Counted from the first letter of the stretch, positions 15,953-26,026 are shown. The stretch is DNA of 64,000 nt from Vibrio ouci (GCF_004551525.1 NZ_SATR01000028.1:1-64000); one strand, 5' to 3'. Numbers and translations are program-made. Notes: generated by a model not told the origin, from the sequence alone.

Positions 15953-18406
15953 ATGAAACCTACGCAACAGAAAAAATTTGATAAAGCTGCATTCCAAGAA
16001 AGTGTAAAGCAGCACTTATCGACTACTTACGCGAAGACAGAAGCAACCGCAACGCCGCGTGATTGGTACTTAGCAATGGGCCGCGCACTGGCTGAGCTAA
16101 CAACATTAGACCTTCTCAAGACTGAACAAGATCCTAAAGTTCAAAGCGCAAAAAGCGTTAACTACTTATCTTTAGAATTCCTTATCGGTCGCCTAACAGG
16201 TAACAACCTAATTAGCATGGGTTTGTACGAGCAAATCACTCAGGCGATGGAAGAACTAGGTCACAACTTAACTGACCTATTAGAAGAAGAGCGCGACCCA
16301 TCACTGGGTAACGGTGGTCTAGGTCGTCTAGCGGCGTGTTTTATGGACTCATGTGCCGCGCAAGAATTCCCAACAGTGGGTTACGGTCTGCACTATGAGT
16401 ACGGCCTATTTAAGCAATCTTTCGAACAAAGTCGCCAGAAAGAAGCCCCTGACGCATGGCGCGGTGTTGAAGGCTACCCATGGGAAGTGGCTCGTCCTGA
16501 ACTGGCTCAAGAGATTGGCTTCTACGGTCATGTTGACGTTGAATACGTTAACGGCAAAGAAGTACGCAAATGGGTACCAGGCATGACAGTAAAAGCGATG
16601 CCTTGGGATCTACCAATCGTGGGTTACGAATCAGACACGGTTTACCCGCTACGTCTATGGGAATGTCAGGCAATTGCACCATTCTCACTCGCAAGCTTTA
16701 ACAATGGTGATTACTTTGAAGCGCAGCACTCGCTAATCGATGCTGGCAACATTACTAAAGTTCTTTACCCGAATGACAACCACGAGAAAGGTAAAACTCT
16801 GCGTTTAATGCAGCAGTACTTCCACTCAGCAGCATCGGTACGCGATATTCTACGTCGTCATGAAGCAGCAGGTTACTCGTTAGCCGATCTTCCAAAACAA
16901 GAAACGATTCAGCTTAACGATACTCACCCAACGATTGCCATTCCTGAATTAATGCGCATCCTAATCGATGAGAAAGGTCTATCTTGGGATAAAGCGTGGG
17001 AAATCAGTGCAAATACCTTTGCTTACACGAACCACACGCTACTACCAGAAGCGCTAGAGACTTGGCCTGAGTCGCTAATCCAGCGTCTACTGCCTCGTCA
17101 TATGGAAATCATCTTTGAAATCAACCACCGCTTCCTACAAGAAGTTCGTAAGATGTGGCCGGGCGATGGTGAGAAACAAGCTAAGCTGTCTATCATCCAA
17201 GAAGGCTTCAACCGCATGGTTCGCATGGCTAACCTATGTGTGATTGGTTCTTACAAGGTGAATGGTGTTGCGGCGCTTCACTCTCAATTGGTTAAGAAAG
17301 ATCTTTTCCCTGAATTCAATGAAATCTTCCCAGGTAAGCTGACCAACGTAACAAACGGTATTACGCCACGTCGTTGGTTAAAGTTCTGTAACCCGGGCCT
17401 ATCAAACCTAATCTCAGACAAGATTGGTACAGAATGGCCGGCAAAACTAGAGCAGCTAGAAGGTATCTCTCAGTTTGCAACTGACGCGAAATTCCAAAAA
17501 GAATTCATGGCAGTTAAGAAGCAGAATAAACAGCGCTTAGCTGATTGGGTTCAAGAGAACATGGGTATCGAGCTAGATACTAACGCTATCTTTGACGTGC
17601 AAATCAAACGTCTACACGAGTACAAGCGTCAGCACCTAGACTTGCTACACATTCTTTCTTTGTACTACCGCATCATTAATGAGCCTGAGTTCGAATGCAC
17701 GCCTCGCGTATGTTTCTTCGCAGCGAAAGCAGCGCCGGGCTACCACCTAGCGAAAGAGATCATCTTCGCGGTGAACAAGGTTGCAGAGAAAATCAACAAC
17801 GACCCACGCATCGGCAATAAGCTGAAAGTGGTCTTCATTCCTGACTACCGTGTAAGCATGGCAGAAATCATCATTCCTGCGGCAGACGTTTCTCAGCAAA
17901 TCTCGCTAGCGGGTAAAGAAGCATCGGGTACAGGTAACATGAAGATGGCGCTAAACGGTGCATTGACTATCGGTACGATGGATGGTGCAAACGTAGAGAT
18001 CCGTGAAGAAGTGGGTGATGAGAACATCTACATCTTCGGTCTAGACGTTGACGGTGTACAAGCGCTGAAAGCACAAGGCTACAACCCATACGATTACTAC
18101 CATTCAGATCCACTACTGAAAGCGTCACTGGACCTTCTATTGGGTGATGAGTTTACACCGGGTCAACCGGGTCTACTACGAGCAACGTTTGATAGCTTGC
18201 TTGATGGTGGTGATCCATACCTATGTTTGGCTGACTTTGCTTCGTATGTTCAAGCTCACGAAGATATGAGCAAGCAGTACCAAGACCAAGCAGGTTGGGC
18301 TAAGAAAGCCATTCTTAATACTGCCTTGGTTGGCAAGTTTACATCGGACCGCTCAATTCGAGATTATGTAAACAACATTTGGAAATTAGAGACAGTTAAA
18401 CGCTAA
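15953..18406 (+). CDS. malP: Maltodextrin/glycogen phosphorylase
   Basis: GT35 phosphorylase of 817 residues that releases glucose 1-phosphate from alpha-1,4-glucans. The N-terminal SLEFLIGR and the DPSLGNGGLGRLAACFMDS region are typical. The pyridoxal-phosphate lysine lies in EASGTGNMKMALNG near residue 665. The short N-terminus lacks the phosphorylation/allosteric region of animal enzymes, as expected for MalP. It is the first gene of the malP-malQ-glgB block, downstream of MalT-like boxes, and shows the codon bias of a well-expressed gene (many CTA leucine and CGT arginine codons). Confidence 0.95.
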   Translation: MKPTQQKKFDKAAFQESVKQHLSTTYAKTEATATPRDWYLAMGRALAELTTLDLLKTEQDPKVQSAKSVNYLSLEFLIGRLTGNNLISMGLYEQITQAMEELGHNLTDLLEEERDPSLGNGGLGRLAACFMDSCAAQEFPTVGYGLHYEYGLFKQSFEQSRQKEAPDAWRGVEGYPWEVARPELAQEIGFYGHVDVEYVNGKEVRKWVPGMTVKAMPWDLPIVGYESDTVYPLRLWECQAIAPFSLASFNNGDYFEAQHSLIDAGNITKVLYPNDNHEKGKTLRLMQQYFHSAASVRDILRRHEAAGYSLADLPKQETIQLNDTHPTIAIPELMRILIDEKGLSWDKAWEISANTFAYTNHTLLPEALETWPESLIQRLLPRHMEIIFEINHRFLQEVRKMWPGDGEKQAKLSIIQEGFNRMVRMANLCVIGSYKVNGVAALHSQLVKKDLFPEFNEIFPGKLTNVTNGITPRRWLKFCNPGLSNLISDKIGTEWPAKLEQLEGISQFATDAKFQKEFMAVKKQNKQRLADWVQENMGIELDTNAIFDVQIKRLHEYKRQHLDLLHILSLYYRIINEPEFECTPRVCFFAAKAAPGYHLAKEIIFAVNKVAEKINNDPRIGNKLKVVFIPDYRVSMAEIIIPAADVSQQISLAGKEASGTGNMKMALNGALTIGTMDGANVEIREEVGDENIYIFGLDVDGVQALKAQGYNPYDYYHSDPLLKASLDLLLGDEFTPGQPGLLRATFDSLLDGGDPYLCLADFASYVQAHEDMSKQYQDQAGWAKKAILNTALVGKFTSDRSIRDYVNNIWKLETVKR

Positions 18407-18419
18407 TTTCATGATAAAT

Positions 18420-18443
18420 AGCCAAGGCCTTCGGGTCTTGGCT
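18420..18443 (+). promoter_or_regulatory. UUCG-capped hairpin between malP and malQ
   Basis: A ten-pair stem (AGCCAAGGCC against GGTCTTGGCT, one G-T pair) is closed by a TTCG tetraloop in the very stable C(UUCG)G context. No T run follows, so it is better read as an mRNA-stabilising or partial attenuation element, which could raise malP over malQ expression. Confidence 0.6.
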
Positions 18444-18508
18444 CAATACTTTAAGAACCAATTAAAACCCTACTATTTTGAAGGTATTGCAGTCCTTCGG
18501 AGAGAGCG

Positions 18509-20689
18509 ATGAAAGAGAATAACGCATTAAAACAAGTCGCAGAAATGGCGAAAATTGCCGACAGCTACGTTAGCGCGTGGGGAGATGAAGCTAAAGTAGA
18601 AGACGAAACAATCCGTCACTTACTTGCGTCTTTAGGCTATGACACAACCAATGATGAAACTCTTCTTAAGTCAGCAGAGAAAAAGCATAAAAAAGACGTG
18701 CTGGATCCTGTACTGGTGGTTCGAGACGGAGAGCCTGTTGAAATTGCACTGAACCTTGGCGCAAGCGCTCGCGAAAGTGAGTTCAACTGGCGTTTAGATA
18801 CCGAACAGGGAGAGGTACTTGAAGGCTATCTTCAGTCGCAAATCGTCCGAGATGAGCGCAAAGAGGGTGGCCCTTTAGTGTTTGCATTACCAAGTGATAT
18901 TGCTTGGGGTTACCACAAACTGACGATTACCCGTAAGCGTCGTAAAGCGCCTTATGAGATGACTCTGATCGTGACGCCGCAAGCGTGTTACAAGCAAGAT
19001 GGCATCTTAAATGGCAAAAAGATGTGGGGTCCAAGTGTCCAGCTTTACACACTGCGTACCCAGCATAACTGGGGTATTGGTGACTTTGGTGACCTAAAAC
19101 AGCTAGTGGCTGATATCGCATCGCGCGGCGGCGACTTTGTTGGTTTGAACCCGATTCACTCACTGTTCCCTGCGAACCCGGAAGGGGCGAGCCCGTACAG
19201 CCCATCTTCACGTCGTTGGTTGAACATTCTTTACATTGATGTCAGCTCAGTACCTGAATTTGCTTTGAGCATTGAAGCGCAGCAAAAAGTGGGCAGTGCA
19301 GAGTTCCAGCAACGTCTACAAAAAGCGCGTGAGTCACACTGGGTAAATTACAGTGAAGTGGCAGACCTTAAGCTAAGCGTATTACCGCAGTTGTTCGAAG
19401 AGTTTAAAAAGCGTCACTTGGATAAGAATACTGAGCGCGCTCAAGCATTCCTTGCTTTTGTTGAAGAAGGTGGCGAAAGCTTAGTGCACCAAGCAGCATT
19501 TGATGCTCTACACACGGCACTACACGCTGAAGACTCTAGTGTCTGGGGCTGGCCTGTATTCCCAGAAGAGTTCCGTCGTTTCGACTCTAGTGCAGTACAG
19601 AAGTTTATCGAGCAGAACCAAGATAAAGTTCATCTCTACATGTACCTGCAGTGGCTGGCTGATGTGCAAATCAAAGAAGCACAGGCATTAGCCGAAGAGA
19701 AAGGCATGTCGGTTGGCCTATACCGTGACCTTGCGGTTGGCGTGGCTGACTCAGGTTCAGAAACATGGGCTGATGATGGTAACCTAATTATGGACGCGAG
19801 CATTGGTGCTCCGCCGGATGTACTTGGTCCGCTAGGTCAAAACTGGGGGCTGCCACCGCTTAACCCGCAAGTGCTCCAAGCAACGGGTTACGATGCGTAC
19901 ATCAAACTACTGCGTGCTAACATGAAGCATTGTGGTGCACTGCGTATTGACCACGTGCTTGGTTTGCTGCGTTTATGGTGGATTCCAAAAGGCGAAAACG
20001 CCACTAAAGGCGCTTACATCTACTATCCAGTCGAGGATATGCTAGCGATCTTAGCGCTAGAGTCTCATCGTCATCAATGTAGTGTTATCGGTGAAGATTT
20101 AGGTACAGTGCCTGACGAAATTGTCGATATTCTGCGTGATGCGGGCGTTCACTCATACAAGGTGTTCTTCTTCGAAACATCGGAAGATGACGGTGGTTAC
20201 ATCTCACCAAAACATTACGCGGATCAATCCATGTCTGCACTGTGTACTCACGATATGCCGACACTGCGTGGTTTCTGGCATTGTGATGACCTGAAAATGG
20301 GTGAAGAGCTTGGCCTTTACCCTGATCCGGAGCAGTTAAAAGGCCTGTTTGCCGATCGTCTTGAATCGAAGCAAGGCATTTTGGACTCTGTTGCTTGGCA
20401 TGGTCACCTACCTGAAGGCGTTGGCCGTGATGCTCAATATGTTCCAATGGACTCATACCTTGCAGAAGCGCTGCAAATGCATGTTGCAGCGGGCTCTTCG
20501 ACACTGCTTAGTGTACAGCTTGAAGACTGGCTAGAGATGGATCAACCAGTCAACATTCCAGGCACCGTTGATGAGTATCCAAACTGGCGTCGTAAACTGT
20601 CGATGAACCTTGATGAAGTCTTTGCTCATACGGGCGTTAACCGTATTGCACATAAGTTGACCGAGGTTCGTGCTAAGGTGAGTAAGTAA
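18509..20689 (+). CDS. malQ: 4-alpha-glucanotransferase (amylomaltase)
   Basis: GH77 enzyme of 726 residues that disproportionates maltodextrins and makes longer chains for MalP. Conserved elements are GLYRDLAVGV, the nucleophile region LRIDHVLGL near 480, the acid/base region VIGEDLGTVP near 528, and LCTHDMPTLRGFW near 580. The N-terminal ~150 residues form the extra domain seen in proteobacterial MalQ. It starts 102 bp after malP with GGAGAGAG as ribosome binding site. The pairing with malP and the control by MalT follow the enterobacterial pattern. Confidence 0.95.
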   Translation: MKENNALKQVAEMAKIADSYVSAWGDEAKVEDETIRHLLASLGYDTTNDETLLKSAEKKHKKDVLDPVLVVRDGEPVEIALNLGASARESEFNWRLDTEQGEVLEGYLQSQIVRDERKEGGPLVFALPSDIAWGYHKLTITRKRRKAPYEMTLIVTPQACYKQDGILNGKKMWGPSVQLYTLRTQHNWGIGDFGDLKQLVADIASRGGDFVGLNPIHSLFPANPEGASPYSPSSRRWLNILYIDVSSVPEFALSIEAQQKVGSAEFQQRLQKARESHWVNYSEVADLKLSVLPQLFEEFKKRHLDKNTERAQAFLAFVEEGGESLVHQAAFDALHTALHAEDSSVWGWPVFPEEFRRFDSSAVQKFIEQNQDKVHLYMYLQWLADVQIKEAQALAEEKGMSVGLYRDLAVGVADSGSETWADDGNLIMDASIGAPPDVLGPLGQNWGLPPLNPQVLQATGYDAYIKLLRANMKHCGALRIDHVLGLLRLWWIPKGENATKGAYIYYPVEDMLAILALESHRHQCSVIGEDLGTVPDEIVDILRDAGVHSYKVFFFETSEDDGGYISPKHYADQSMSALCTHDMPTLRGFWHCDDLKMGEELGLYPDPEQLKGLFADRLESKQGILDSVAWHGHLPEGVGRDAQYVPMDSYLAEALQMHVAAGSSTLLSVQLEDWLEMDQPVNIPGTVDEYPNWRRKLSMNLDEVFAHTGVNRIAHKLTEVRAKVSK

Positions 20690-20777
20690 ACATCAAGTTG
20701 CATGGTATACATAGAAAATGATCGAATTGGTCACTCTAAGTAGAACCGGAATTCGGTAAACTTACTCAATACTGTTT

Positions 20778-20800
20778 AAGCCCGCACATTGCGGGCTTTT
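20778..20800 (+). terminator. Terminator between malQ and glgB
   Basis: Stem AAGCCCGC against GCGGGCTT with a 5-base loop and a short T run. It implies that glgB is at least partly expressed from its own promoter in the next 100 bp. Confidence 0.8.
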
Positions 20801-20906
20801 GGGGTCATTGGCCTCTATACCAACTAAGTCAAATAGTGGTTTAAGTTGGAATCATAACAACCGAGAAAATCGGACTATCGAAAGTTAGGTTAGGGAGAGA
20901 ATTAAC

Positions 20907-23084
20907 TTGAAAACCAAAACGTTAGATAAGGCAACACAGACATATAACCAACTTTCACACGCTTCATTTGCTGACCCATTTTCCTTTATTGGTCCATTTA
21001 TCGATCCTAAGCAAGGCGCGCTGCGTGTTTGGATGCCGGGAGCAGAAAGTGTCGAGCTAGTTATTGATGATGAGCGTATTGAACTTGAGCGTGAAGACGC
21101 ATCGGGCTTCATCTTAAAGCAGGGCCAAGATCTACACCTTACTCATTACTTGCTATCGGTTAACTGGGGTGACACTGAGCAGCTAGTGGATGACCCATAT
21201 CAGTACCACACTATCTACGCTGAGTATGATGATCTGCATACGCCAAAAGAGATGTACAAGCAGATGGGCGCTCAGTTCATGACCTTTGAACGTGGTGGTA
21301 AGTTAATCTCCGGTACGCGCTTCTTAGTCTACGCGCCACACGCTACTGCCTGTAGTTTAGTAGGTGAGTTTAACCAGTGGGATGGCCGCCGCACACCAAT
21401 GCAGCGCTTGGATTATGGTATCTGGGGTATCTTCATCCCGAACTTGCCAGAAGGCACACAATACAAATTTGAACTGAAAGGGCCAAATGGCGAAGGCTTA
21501 CCACATAAAGCCGACCCGTGGGGTGCTTACGCTGAGCAATACCCTTCATTCTCTTCGGTGACTTACGATCACAGCCGCTACCAGTGGCAAGATTCCAAGT
21601 GGCAAACACGCCCAGTCACCGAGAAAGGCAAACAAGCGCTGTCGTTCTATGAGTTACACGCAGGTTCTTGGCGTCGTAATGAAAACGGTGATTTCCTTAA
21701 CTACCGTGAGCTGGCAGAGCAGCTGATCCCTTATCTAGTCGATATGGGCTACACCCACATTGAATTGATGCCAGTCTCCGAGCACCCATTCTATGGTTCG
21801 TGGGGCTATCAACCTGTAGGCCTATTTGCGCCAACCAGCCGTTTTGGCTCGCCAGATGATTTCAAATTCTTCGTCGACCAATGTCACCAAGCCGGTCTTG
21901 GCGTGGTACTTGATTGGGTGCCAGCGCACTTCCCGTCGGATGATCACGGCTTGGCTAACTTCGATGGTACACCGCTATTCCATGACCCAGACCCACGTCG
22001 TGGTTGGCATCAAGATTGGAACTCATACATTTACGATCTAGGTCGTGAACATGTACGTCGTTTCCTTGTATCGAACGCCCTGTATTGGTTTGAACAATTC
22101 CATATTGATGGTATTCGCGTCGACGCGGTGGCTTCCATGTTGTACCTCGATTACTCGCGCAGCCATGACCAATGGATCCCGAACGTTGACGGCGGGAATG
22201 AAAACTACGATGCGATTGCGACATTGAAGTGGATGAACGAAGAGGTTTACAAACACTTCCCGAATGCGATGACCATTGCGGAAGAATCAACCGCTTTCCC
22301 AGGTGTTTCAGCGCCGACCTTTATGGGCGGTTTAGGCTTTGGCTTTAAGTGGAATATGGGCTGGATGCATGACTCATTGTCGTACATTCAAGAAGATCCT
22401 GTGCATCGTAAATACCACCACGACACCATTACCTTCCCACTGGTTTATGCACACAGTGAGAACTACGTATTGTCGCTTTCCCATGATGAAGTGGTGTATG
22501 GCAAAGGCTCTATCCATAACAAGATGCCGGGCGATGAGTGGCAGCAAACGGCTAACTTACGTGCTTACTTAGGCTACATGTACGCGCAGCCGGGTAAAAA
22601 GCTTAACTTTATGGGGGCTGAGTTCGGTCAAACGGCTGAGTGGAATCATGACGATCAACTGCAGTGGTTCTTGCTTGATTTTGAACGCCACCAAGGTGTG
22701 CAATCGCTGACTCGTGACTTGAACAAGCTCTACAGCTCAGAAAAGGCGATGCATGAGTTAGATTGTGAGCCACGCGGTTTTGAATGGCGACTGCAAGATG
22801 CTGCAGAAGCATCAATTCTTGCCCATGAGCGTTTGAGTGATAATGGCGAACGTATTTTAATTGTGAGCAATTTTACGCCTGTACCGCATGATGACTTCCG
22901 TCTTGGTGTACCTCTAGCGGGCAGCTATGAGCTATTGCTCAATACCGATGACAGCAAATACAACGGCAGTGGTTACTCTGTACATGCAGCTGTTGAATCA
23001 CAGCAGGTTGAAAGTGAAGGGCTAAGCCAGTCGCTATCACTAAGCCTACCGCCATTGGCAACGGTATTCTACAAGCTCAAGTAG
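20907..23084 (+). CDS. glgB: 1,4-alpha-glucan branching enzyme
   Basis: GH13 branching enzyme of 725 residues that creates alpha-1,6 branches in glycogen. It carries an N-terminal CBM48-type region (RFLVYAPHATACSLVGEFN). Catalytic motifs are DWVPAHF, GIRVDAVASM with the nucleophile near 405, IAEEST with the acid/base near 458, and LSHDEVVYG near 526. It starts with TTG, supported by AGGGAGAGA six bases upstream; no ATG fits. Its position directly after malP-malQ ties glycogen branching to maltodextrin metabolism. I saw no MalT box in its own upstream region. Confidence 0.95.
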   Translation: MKTKTLDKATQTYNQLSHASFADPFSFIGPFIDPKQGALRVWMPGAESVELVIDDERIELEREDASGFILKQGQDLHLTHYLLSVNWGDTEQLVDDPYQYHTIYAEYDDLHTPKEMYKQMGAQFMTFERGGKLISGTRFLVYAPHATACSLVGEFNQWDGRRTPMQRLDYGIWGIFIPNLPEGTQYKFELKGPNGEGLPHKADPWGAYAEQYPSFSSVTYDHSRYQWQDSKWQTRPVTEKGKQALSFYELHAGSWRRNENGDFLNYRELAEQLIPYLVDMGYTHIELMPVSEHPFYGSWGYQPVGLFAPTSRFGSPDDFKFFVDQCHQAGLGVVLDWVPAHFPSDDHGLANFDGTPLFHDPDPRRGWHQDWNSYIYDLGREHVRRFLVSNALYWFEQFHIDGIRVDAVASMLYLDYSRSHDQWIPNVDGGNENYDAIATLKWMNEEVYKHFPNAMTIAEESTAFPGVSAPTFMGGLGFGFKWNMGWMHDSLSYIQEDPVHRKYHHDTITFPLVYAHSENYVLSLSHDEVVYGKGSIHNKMPGDEWQQTANLRAYLGYMYAQPGKKLNFMGAEFGQTAEWNHDDQLQWFLLDFERHQGVQSLTRDLNKLYSSEKAMHELDCEPRGFEWRLQDAAEASILAHERLSDNGERILIVSNFTPVPHDDFRLGVPLAGSYELLLNTDDSKYNGSGYSVHAAVESQQVESEGLSQSLSLSLPPLATVFYKLK

Positions 23085-23106
23085 CGATCTAGTTTCCACC
23101 CAATAG

Positions 23107-23138
23107 AAAAGGCCAGCATCGAATATGCTGGCCTTTTT
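23107..23138 (+). terminator. Terminator after glgB
   Basis: Stem AAAAGGCCAGCAT against ATGCTGGCCTTTT with a 5-base loop and a T run; it can also serve the convergent START-domain gene. Confidence 0.92.
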
Positions 23139-23165
23139 CTTTGGCTGAAACCGTTGTTATCGCGA

Positions 23166-23813
23166 TTATTCACTGATGTTCGGGTGGTCAAATTGCTGAT
23201 ACTGAGGAAGTTGCTGGCGCAGGTTTTCAAACGTACTACGCGCGCTTTCTTTGGTCAGGTTATTGATGATCCAATCGGGAAGAATACCGCCGGGGTTAGC
23301 GAAAGCGGTATATTCAATTAACGTGGTGCCATTAGTGAGCTTTTGTAGAGACCAAGTCGCGTCAACGTTGCGAATCCGAATGTAGCCATCTTGCTCGGGC
23401 AGAGCAGAGCTGGGCGCATCTTCAATTTGCAGTGTAAATCCGATCTCATCGATTGTGTACTTGGAGTAGGTGACCATATCTCGGTCGAGGGCAGGCCAAG
23501 GCGCAGCAAATTGGGTATAAACGATGTTTTCATTGGCGGAAAGCTGAGTGACAACGCGACTATGACTGACGTTATCAATCCAGTTCGGTACATTTTCGCT
23601 GTCTTCAAGCAAGGTCAGAAACGCGCCGTAGCTGGTGGGAGTGAACATTTGAGCCCGCACTTCGACAAGCCCGTCACTGTGCTCACGAGAGTAAATTGAA
23701 ATACCGTCGTTATCCCCTTCAAACTGCCAGCCCGTAAAGGTGTCCGCCCAAATGGGTAATGAAGTGACTAACCCTATCACTAACGCACTTTTCCCTAAGT
23801 TCGTCATTTCCAT
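23166..23813 (-). CDS. START-domain lipid-binding-like secreted protein
   Basis: Protein of 215 residues with a signal peptide (hydrophobic LVIGLVTSLPIWA, cleavage before DTF). The mature part looks like a START/Bet v1 fold: GISIYSREHSDGLVEVRAQ, VPNWIDNVSHSRVV, WPALDRDMVTYSKY and TLIEYTAFANPGGILPDWIIN are typical. Such proteins bind a hydrophobic ligand in a deep cavity, but the ligand is unknown. It probably acts in the periplasm. It stands alone and converges on glgB. Confidence 0.8.
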   Translation of the reverse strand: MEMTNLGKSALVIGLVTSLPIWADTFTGWQFEGDNDGISIYSREHSDGLVEVRAQMFTPTSYGAFLTLLEDSENVPNWIDNVSHSRVVTQLSANENIVYTQFAAPWPALDRDMVTYSKYTIDEIGFTLQIEDAPSSALPEQDGYIRIRNVDATWSLQKLTNGTTLIEYTAFANPGGILPDWIINNLTKESARSTFENLRQQLPQYQQFDHPNISE

Positions 23814-23869
23814 TCCTATCTTGAAATCATCCTTATCTCTAGCATATACAAATTGATGATTAAAAACAG

Positions 23870-24283
23870 TCAGTGGCTGACTCTACCACGTAAAGATTTT
23901 GTTTGAGATTTGATGCTCTTACCTTTTAAACGGCGTTCCTTAGAGGCTCGGGTAGGTTTCGTCTCTCGGCGCTTTTTCTGCACCACCATCGCTGCTTGGA
24001 TCATCTCAGCTAGGCGGTTTAACGCATCTTCTTTATTTTGCTCTTGAGTGCGAAACTGCTGCGCCTTAATGGTGATAACACCGTCTTTTGAGATGCGTGA
24101 ATCTTTCAGCGCCAAGATACGTTCTTTGTAGATAGCCGGCAATGTTGAGTGCTTTACATCGAATTGTAAGTGGATCGCTGAAGAGACCTTATTGACGTTT
24201 TGTCCGCCGGCCCCTTGAGCTCGAATTGCCGTGAGTTGGATCTCCCACGCTTGCAGGGTAACGGTATTTGAAATCTTCAGCAT
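23870..24283 (-). CDS. arfB: ArfB, alternative ribosome-rescue hydrolase
   Basis: Peptidyl-tRNA hydrolase of 137 residues (formerly YaeJ) that frees ribosomes stalled on broken mRNAs. The release-factor GGQ motif is at residues 26-28 in RAQGAGGQNVNKV. The C-terminal tail is rich in Lys and Arg (KKRRETKPTRASKERRLKGK), as required for entering the empty mRNA channel. Length is right for the family. It appears to be a single gene. Confidence 0.93.
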   Translation of the reverse strand: MLKISNTVTLQAWEIQLTAIRAQGAGGQNVNKVSSAIHLQFDVKHSTLPAIYKERILALKDSRISKDGVITIKAQQFRTQEQNKEDALNRLAEMIQAAMVVQKKRRETKPTRASKERRLKGKSIKSQTKSLRGRVSH

Positions 24284-24324
24284 TGTAATAACTCTATGTT
24301 TGTCTCGTCACTATTGTAAACGAT

Positions 24325-24891
24325 TTAGCTTTTCTGCGCGGGCTGAAATGCTTGGAAGTAAAAATTGAGTGGCTTTTGCATCATCTCAAGGGTTAATTCA
24401 CATCCGGGCTGACAGTTGAGTGCTAATACGAAACCGTGCAGGTAGTCTGCGAGCAAATCAATGGCACTTTTCTTGGTTTCACTCGCTAATGAAAGCGGAG
24501 CGACAATCTGATCAAAGCGTTCGATGAATACTTCTGCAGGCCCGCTTGTTTCCATCTTCAATAGCGTTTCCAGCAACCCCGGATATTGATGAAGCAGCGA
24601 GACATAACTAAAGCACAGTTGGCTGAGTTCTTGCTGCCACTGGCCTTTATCTTGCGGCTGATAAATCTCTTCAATCAGGGAAACAACCATTGCTTCTTGT
24701 AGCGCATTTTTGTTGGCAAAGTAATGATAGATCGCCATTGCATCAACCTCTAAGGCTGTGGCAAGGGCACGTACACTCGGCATTTTACCTAGTTCAAGCA
24801 TCATATTTTTGGCTTGGCTTAAGATCGCTTCTGCGCTGAGCTGCACTTGGCTGCCTTTTGGTCGACCGCGACGCTTTTCCTTGACAGACAT
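24325..24891 (-). CDS. TetR-family repressor
   Basis: Regulator of 188 residues. The N-terminal helix-turn-helix spans about residues 20-62 (GKMPSVRALATALEVDAMAIYHYF), followed by a helical ligand-binding domain. It is divergent from a reductase-like gene, and a perfect 19-bp palindrome in the gap between them is the obvious operator, so it probably represses itself and the reductase gene. The inducer is unknown. Confidence 0.85.
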   Translation of the reverse strand: MSVKEKRRGRPKGSQVQLSAEAILSQAKNMMLELGKMPSVRALATALEVDAMAIYHYFANKNALQEAMVVSLIEEIYQPQDKGQWQQELSQLCFSYVSLLHQYPGLLETLLKMETSGPAEVFIERFDQIVAPLSLASETKKSAIDLLADYLHGFVLALNCQPGCELTLEMMQKPLNFYFQAFQPAQKS

Positions 24892-24919
24892 TGTTGATCC
24901 TCTTTAAGCTAATAATATA

Positions 24920-24938
24920 AATTCTACAGTGTAGAATT
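24920..24938. promoter_or_regulatory. Palindromic operator for the TetR-type repressor
   Basis: AATTCTACAgTGTAGAATT is a perfect palindrome with 9-bp arms around one base. It lies 29 bp before the repressor start and 55 bp before the reductase start, a usual position for a TetR operator controlling both genes. Confidence 0.75.
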
Positions 24939-24992
24939 AAATTGTAACCCAGTTTTGTTCCAAGTCCAAATACTCAATGTGAGGAGTTCCTG

Positions 24993-25529
24993 ATGGCGAA
25001 TATCGTATTTATTGCAACCAGTTTAGATGGCTACATTGCTGACAAAAATGGTGGTTTAGATTGGTTACAGTCGGTGCCAAACCCAGACAATATCGATATG
25101 GGCTTTGGGCCGTTAATGGAGCGAGTCGATGCCTTAGTGATGGGACGCAATACGTTAGAGGTTGTGCTCAGCTTCGGTGTTGAATGGCCATATTCCAAAC
25201 CAGTGTTTGTGCTAAGCAACACCCTGACTCAAGTACCTGCAGGCTATGAAGATAAAGTCTTTCTAGTTAAAGGCGAACTTAAAGAGGTCGTTCAGAATCT
25301 TAATGAGCAGGGCTATAAGGATCTCTACATTGATGGCGGTAAGACGATTCAGAGCTTCTTGAAGGAAGATTTGATTGATGAAATGTCCATTACTACGATT
25401 CCAGTGTTACTGGGTGGTGGTTCACCGCTGTTTGGTGAGCTAGATACGATGCAATCTTTCAAATTAGTGGAAAGCCAAGTTCATTTAGATGCGATTGTGC
25501 AAACCACTTACCAGCGCACAAGCGATTAA
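24993..25529 (+). CDS. Dihydrofolate reductase-like / RibD C-terminal domain protein
   Basis: Protein of 178 residues of the RibD C-terminal/YwjB type, a NADPH-dependent reductase fold. It starts with IVFIATSLDGYIAD and has DALVMGRNTLEVVLSF, DLYIDGGKTIQSFL and ITTIPVLLGGGSPLFGEL, the usual cofactor and fold motifs. The physiological substrate of this group is mostly unknown. It is divergent from the TetR gene, which likely controls it. The ATG is preceded by GAGGAG. Confidence 0.85.
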   Translation: MANIVFIATSLDGYIADKNGGLDWLQSVPNPDNIDMGFGPLMERVDALVMGRNTLEVVLSFGVEWPYSKPVFVLSNTLTQVPAGYEDKVFLVKGELKEVVQNLNEQGYKDLYIDGGKTIQSFLKEDLIDEMSITTIPVLLGGGSPLFGELDTMQSFKLVESQVHLDAIVQTTYQRTSD

Positions 25530-25641
25530 ATTGAATCAGCATTGAGACGCCAAACGAAAATTAGGTTTTAACTGCGCAAGAATGCTCCATGTGAACTAGC
25601 TTTCTATTATCACTAAATGTGGCAATAAAGGAGGCTAGGTG

Positions 25642-26026
25642 ATGCAGACGAATCCAGTAGGTTGGTTTGAAATTTACGTTGAGGATATGGACCGCGCTAA
25701 AGGGTTCTATCAAACCGTATTTGACACCACGTTAGAGAAGATTGGTGGCGAAGCGACGATGGATATTGATATGTGGGGCTTTCCATCATCCATGGAGCAA
25801 TACGGCGCGGCAGGAGCGTTATCTAAAATGGAAGGAGTCGCACCTGGTGGCAATAGCACGCTGGTTTACTTCTCTTGTCAAGACTGCGAAGTGGAGCAAG
25901 GGCGAGTAGAAAGAAGGTGCGGGCGGTAAAGTCGTCCACCCTAAATTCTCAATCGGCGAGCATGGTTTTGTCTCAATGGTCTCTGATACCGAAGGCAACA
26001 TGATTGGCCTTCATTCGATGGCCTAA
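25642..26026 (+). pseudogene. Frameshifted VOC/glyoxalase-fold protein
   Basis: The frame opens at ATG 25642 after AAAGGAGG and encodes VGWFEIYVEDMDRAKGFYQ, a typical vicinal-oxygen-chelate start. It ends early at 25929. The family continues in another frame, with GGKVVHPKFSIGEHGFVSM and DTEGNMIGLHSMA up to the stop at 26024-26026. Removing one A from the AAA at 25910-25912 restores a continuous 127-residue protein. This is a one-base insertion: either a real inactivating mutation or a sequencing error. Small VOC proteins of this kind are often of unknown substrate. Confidence 0.82.
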
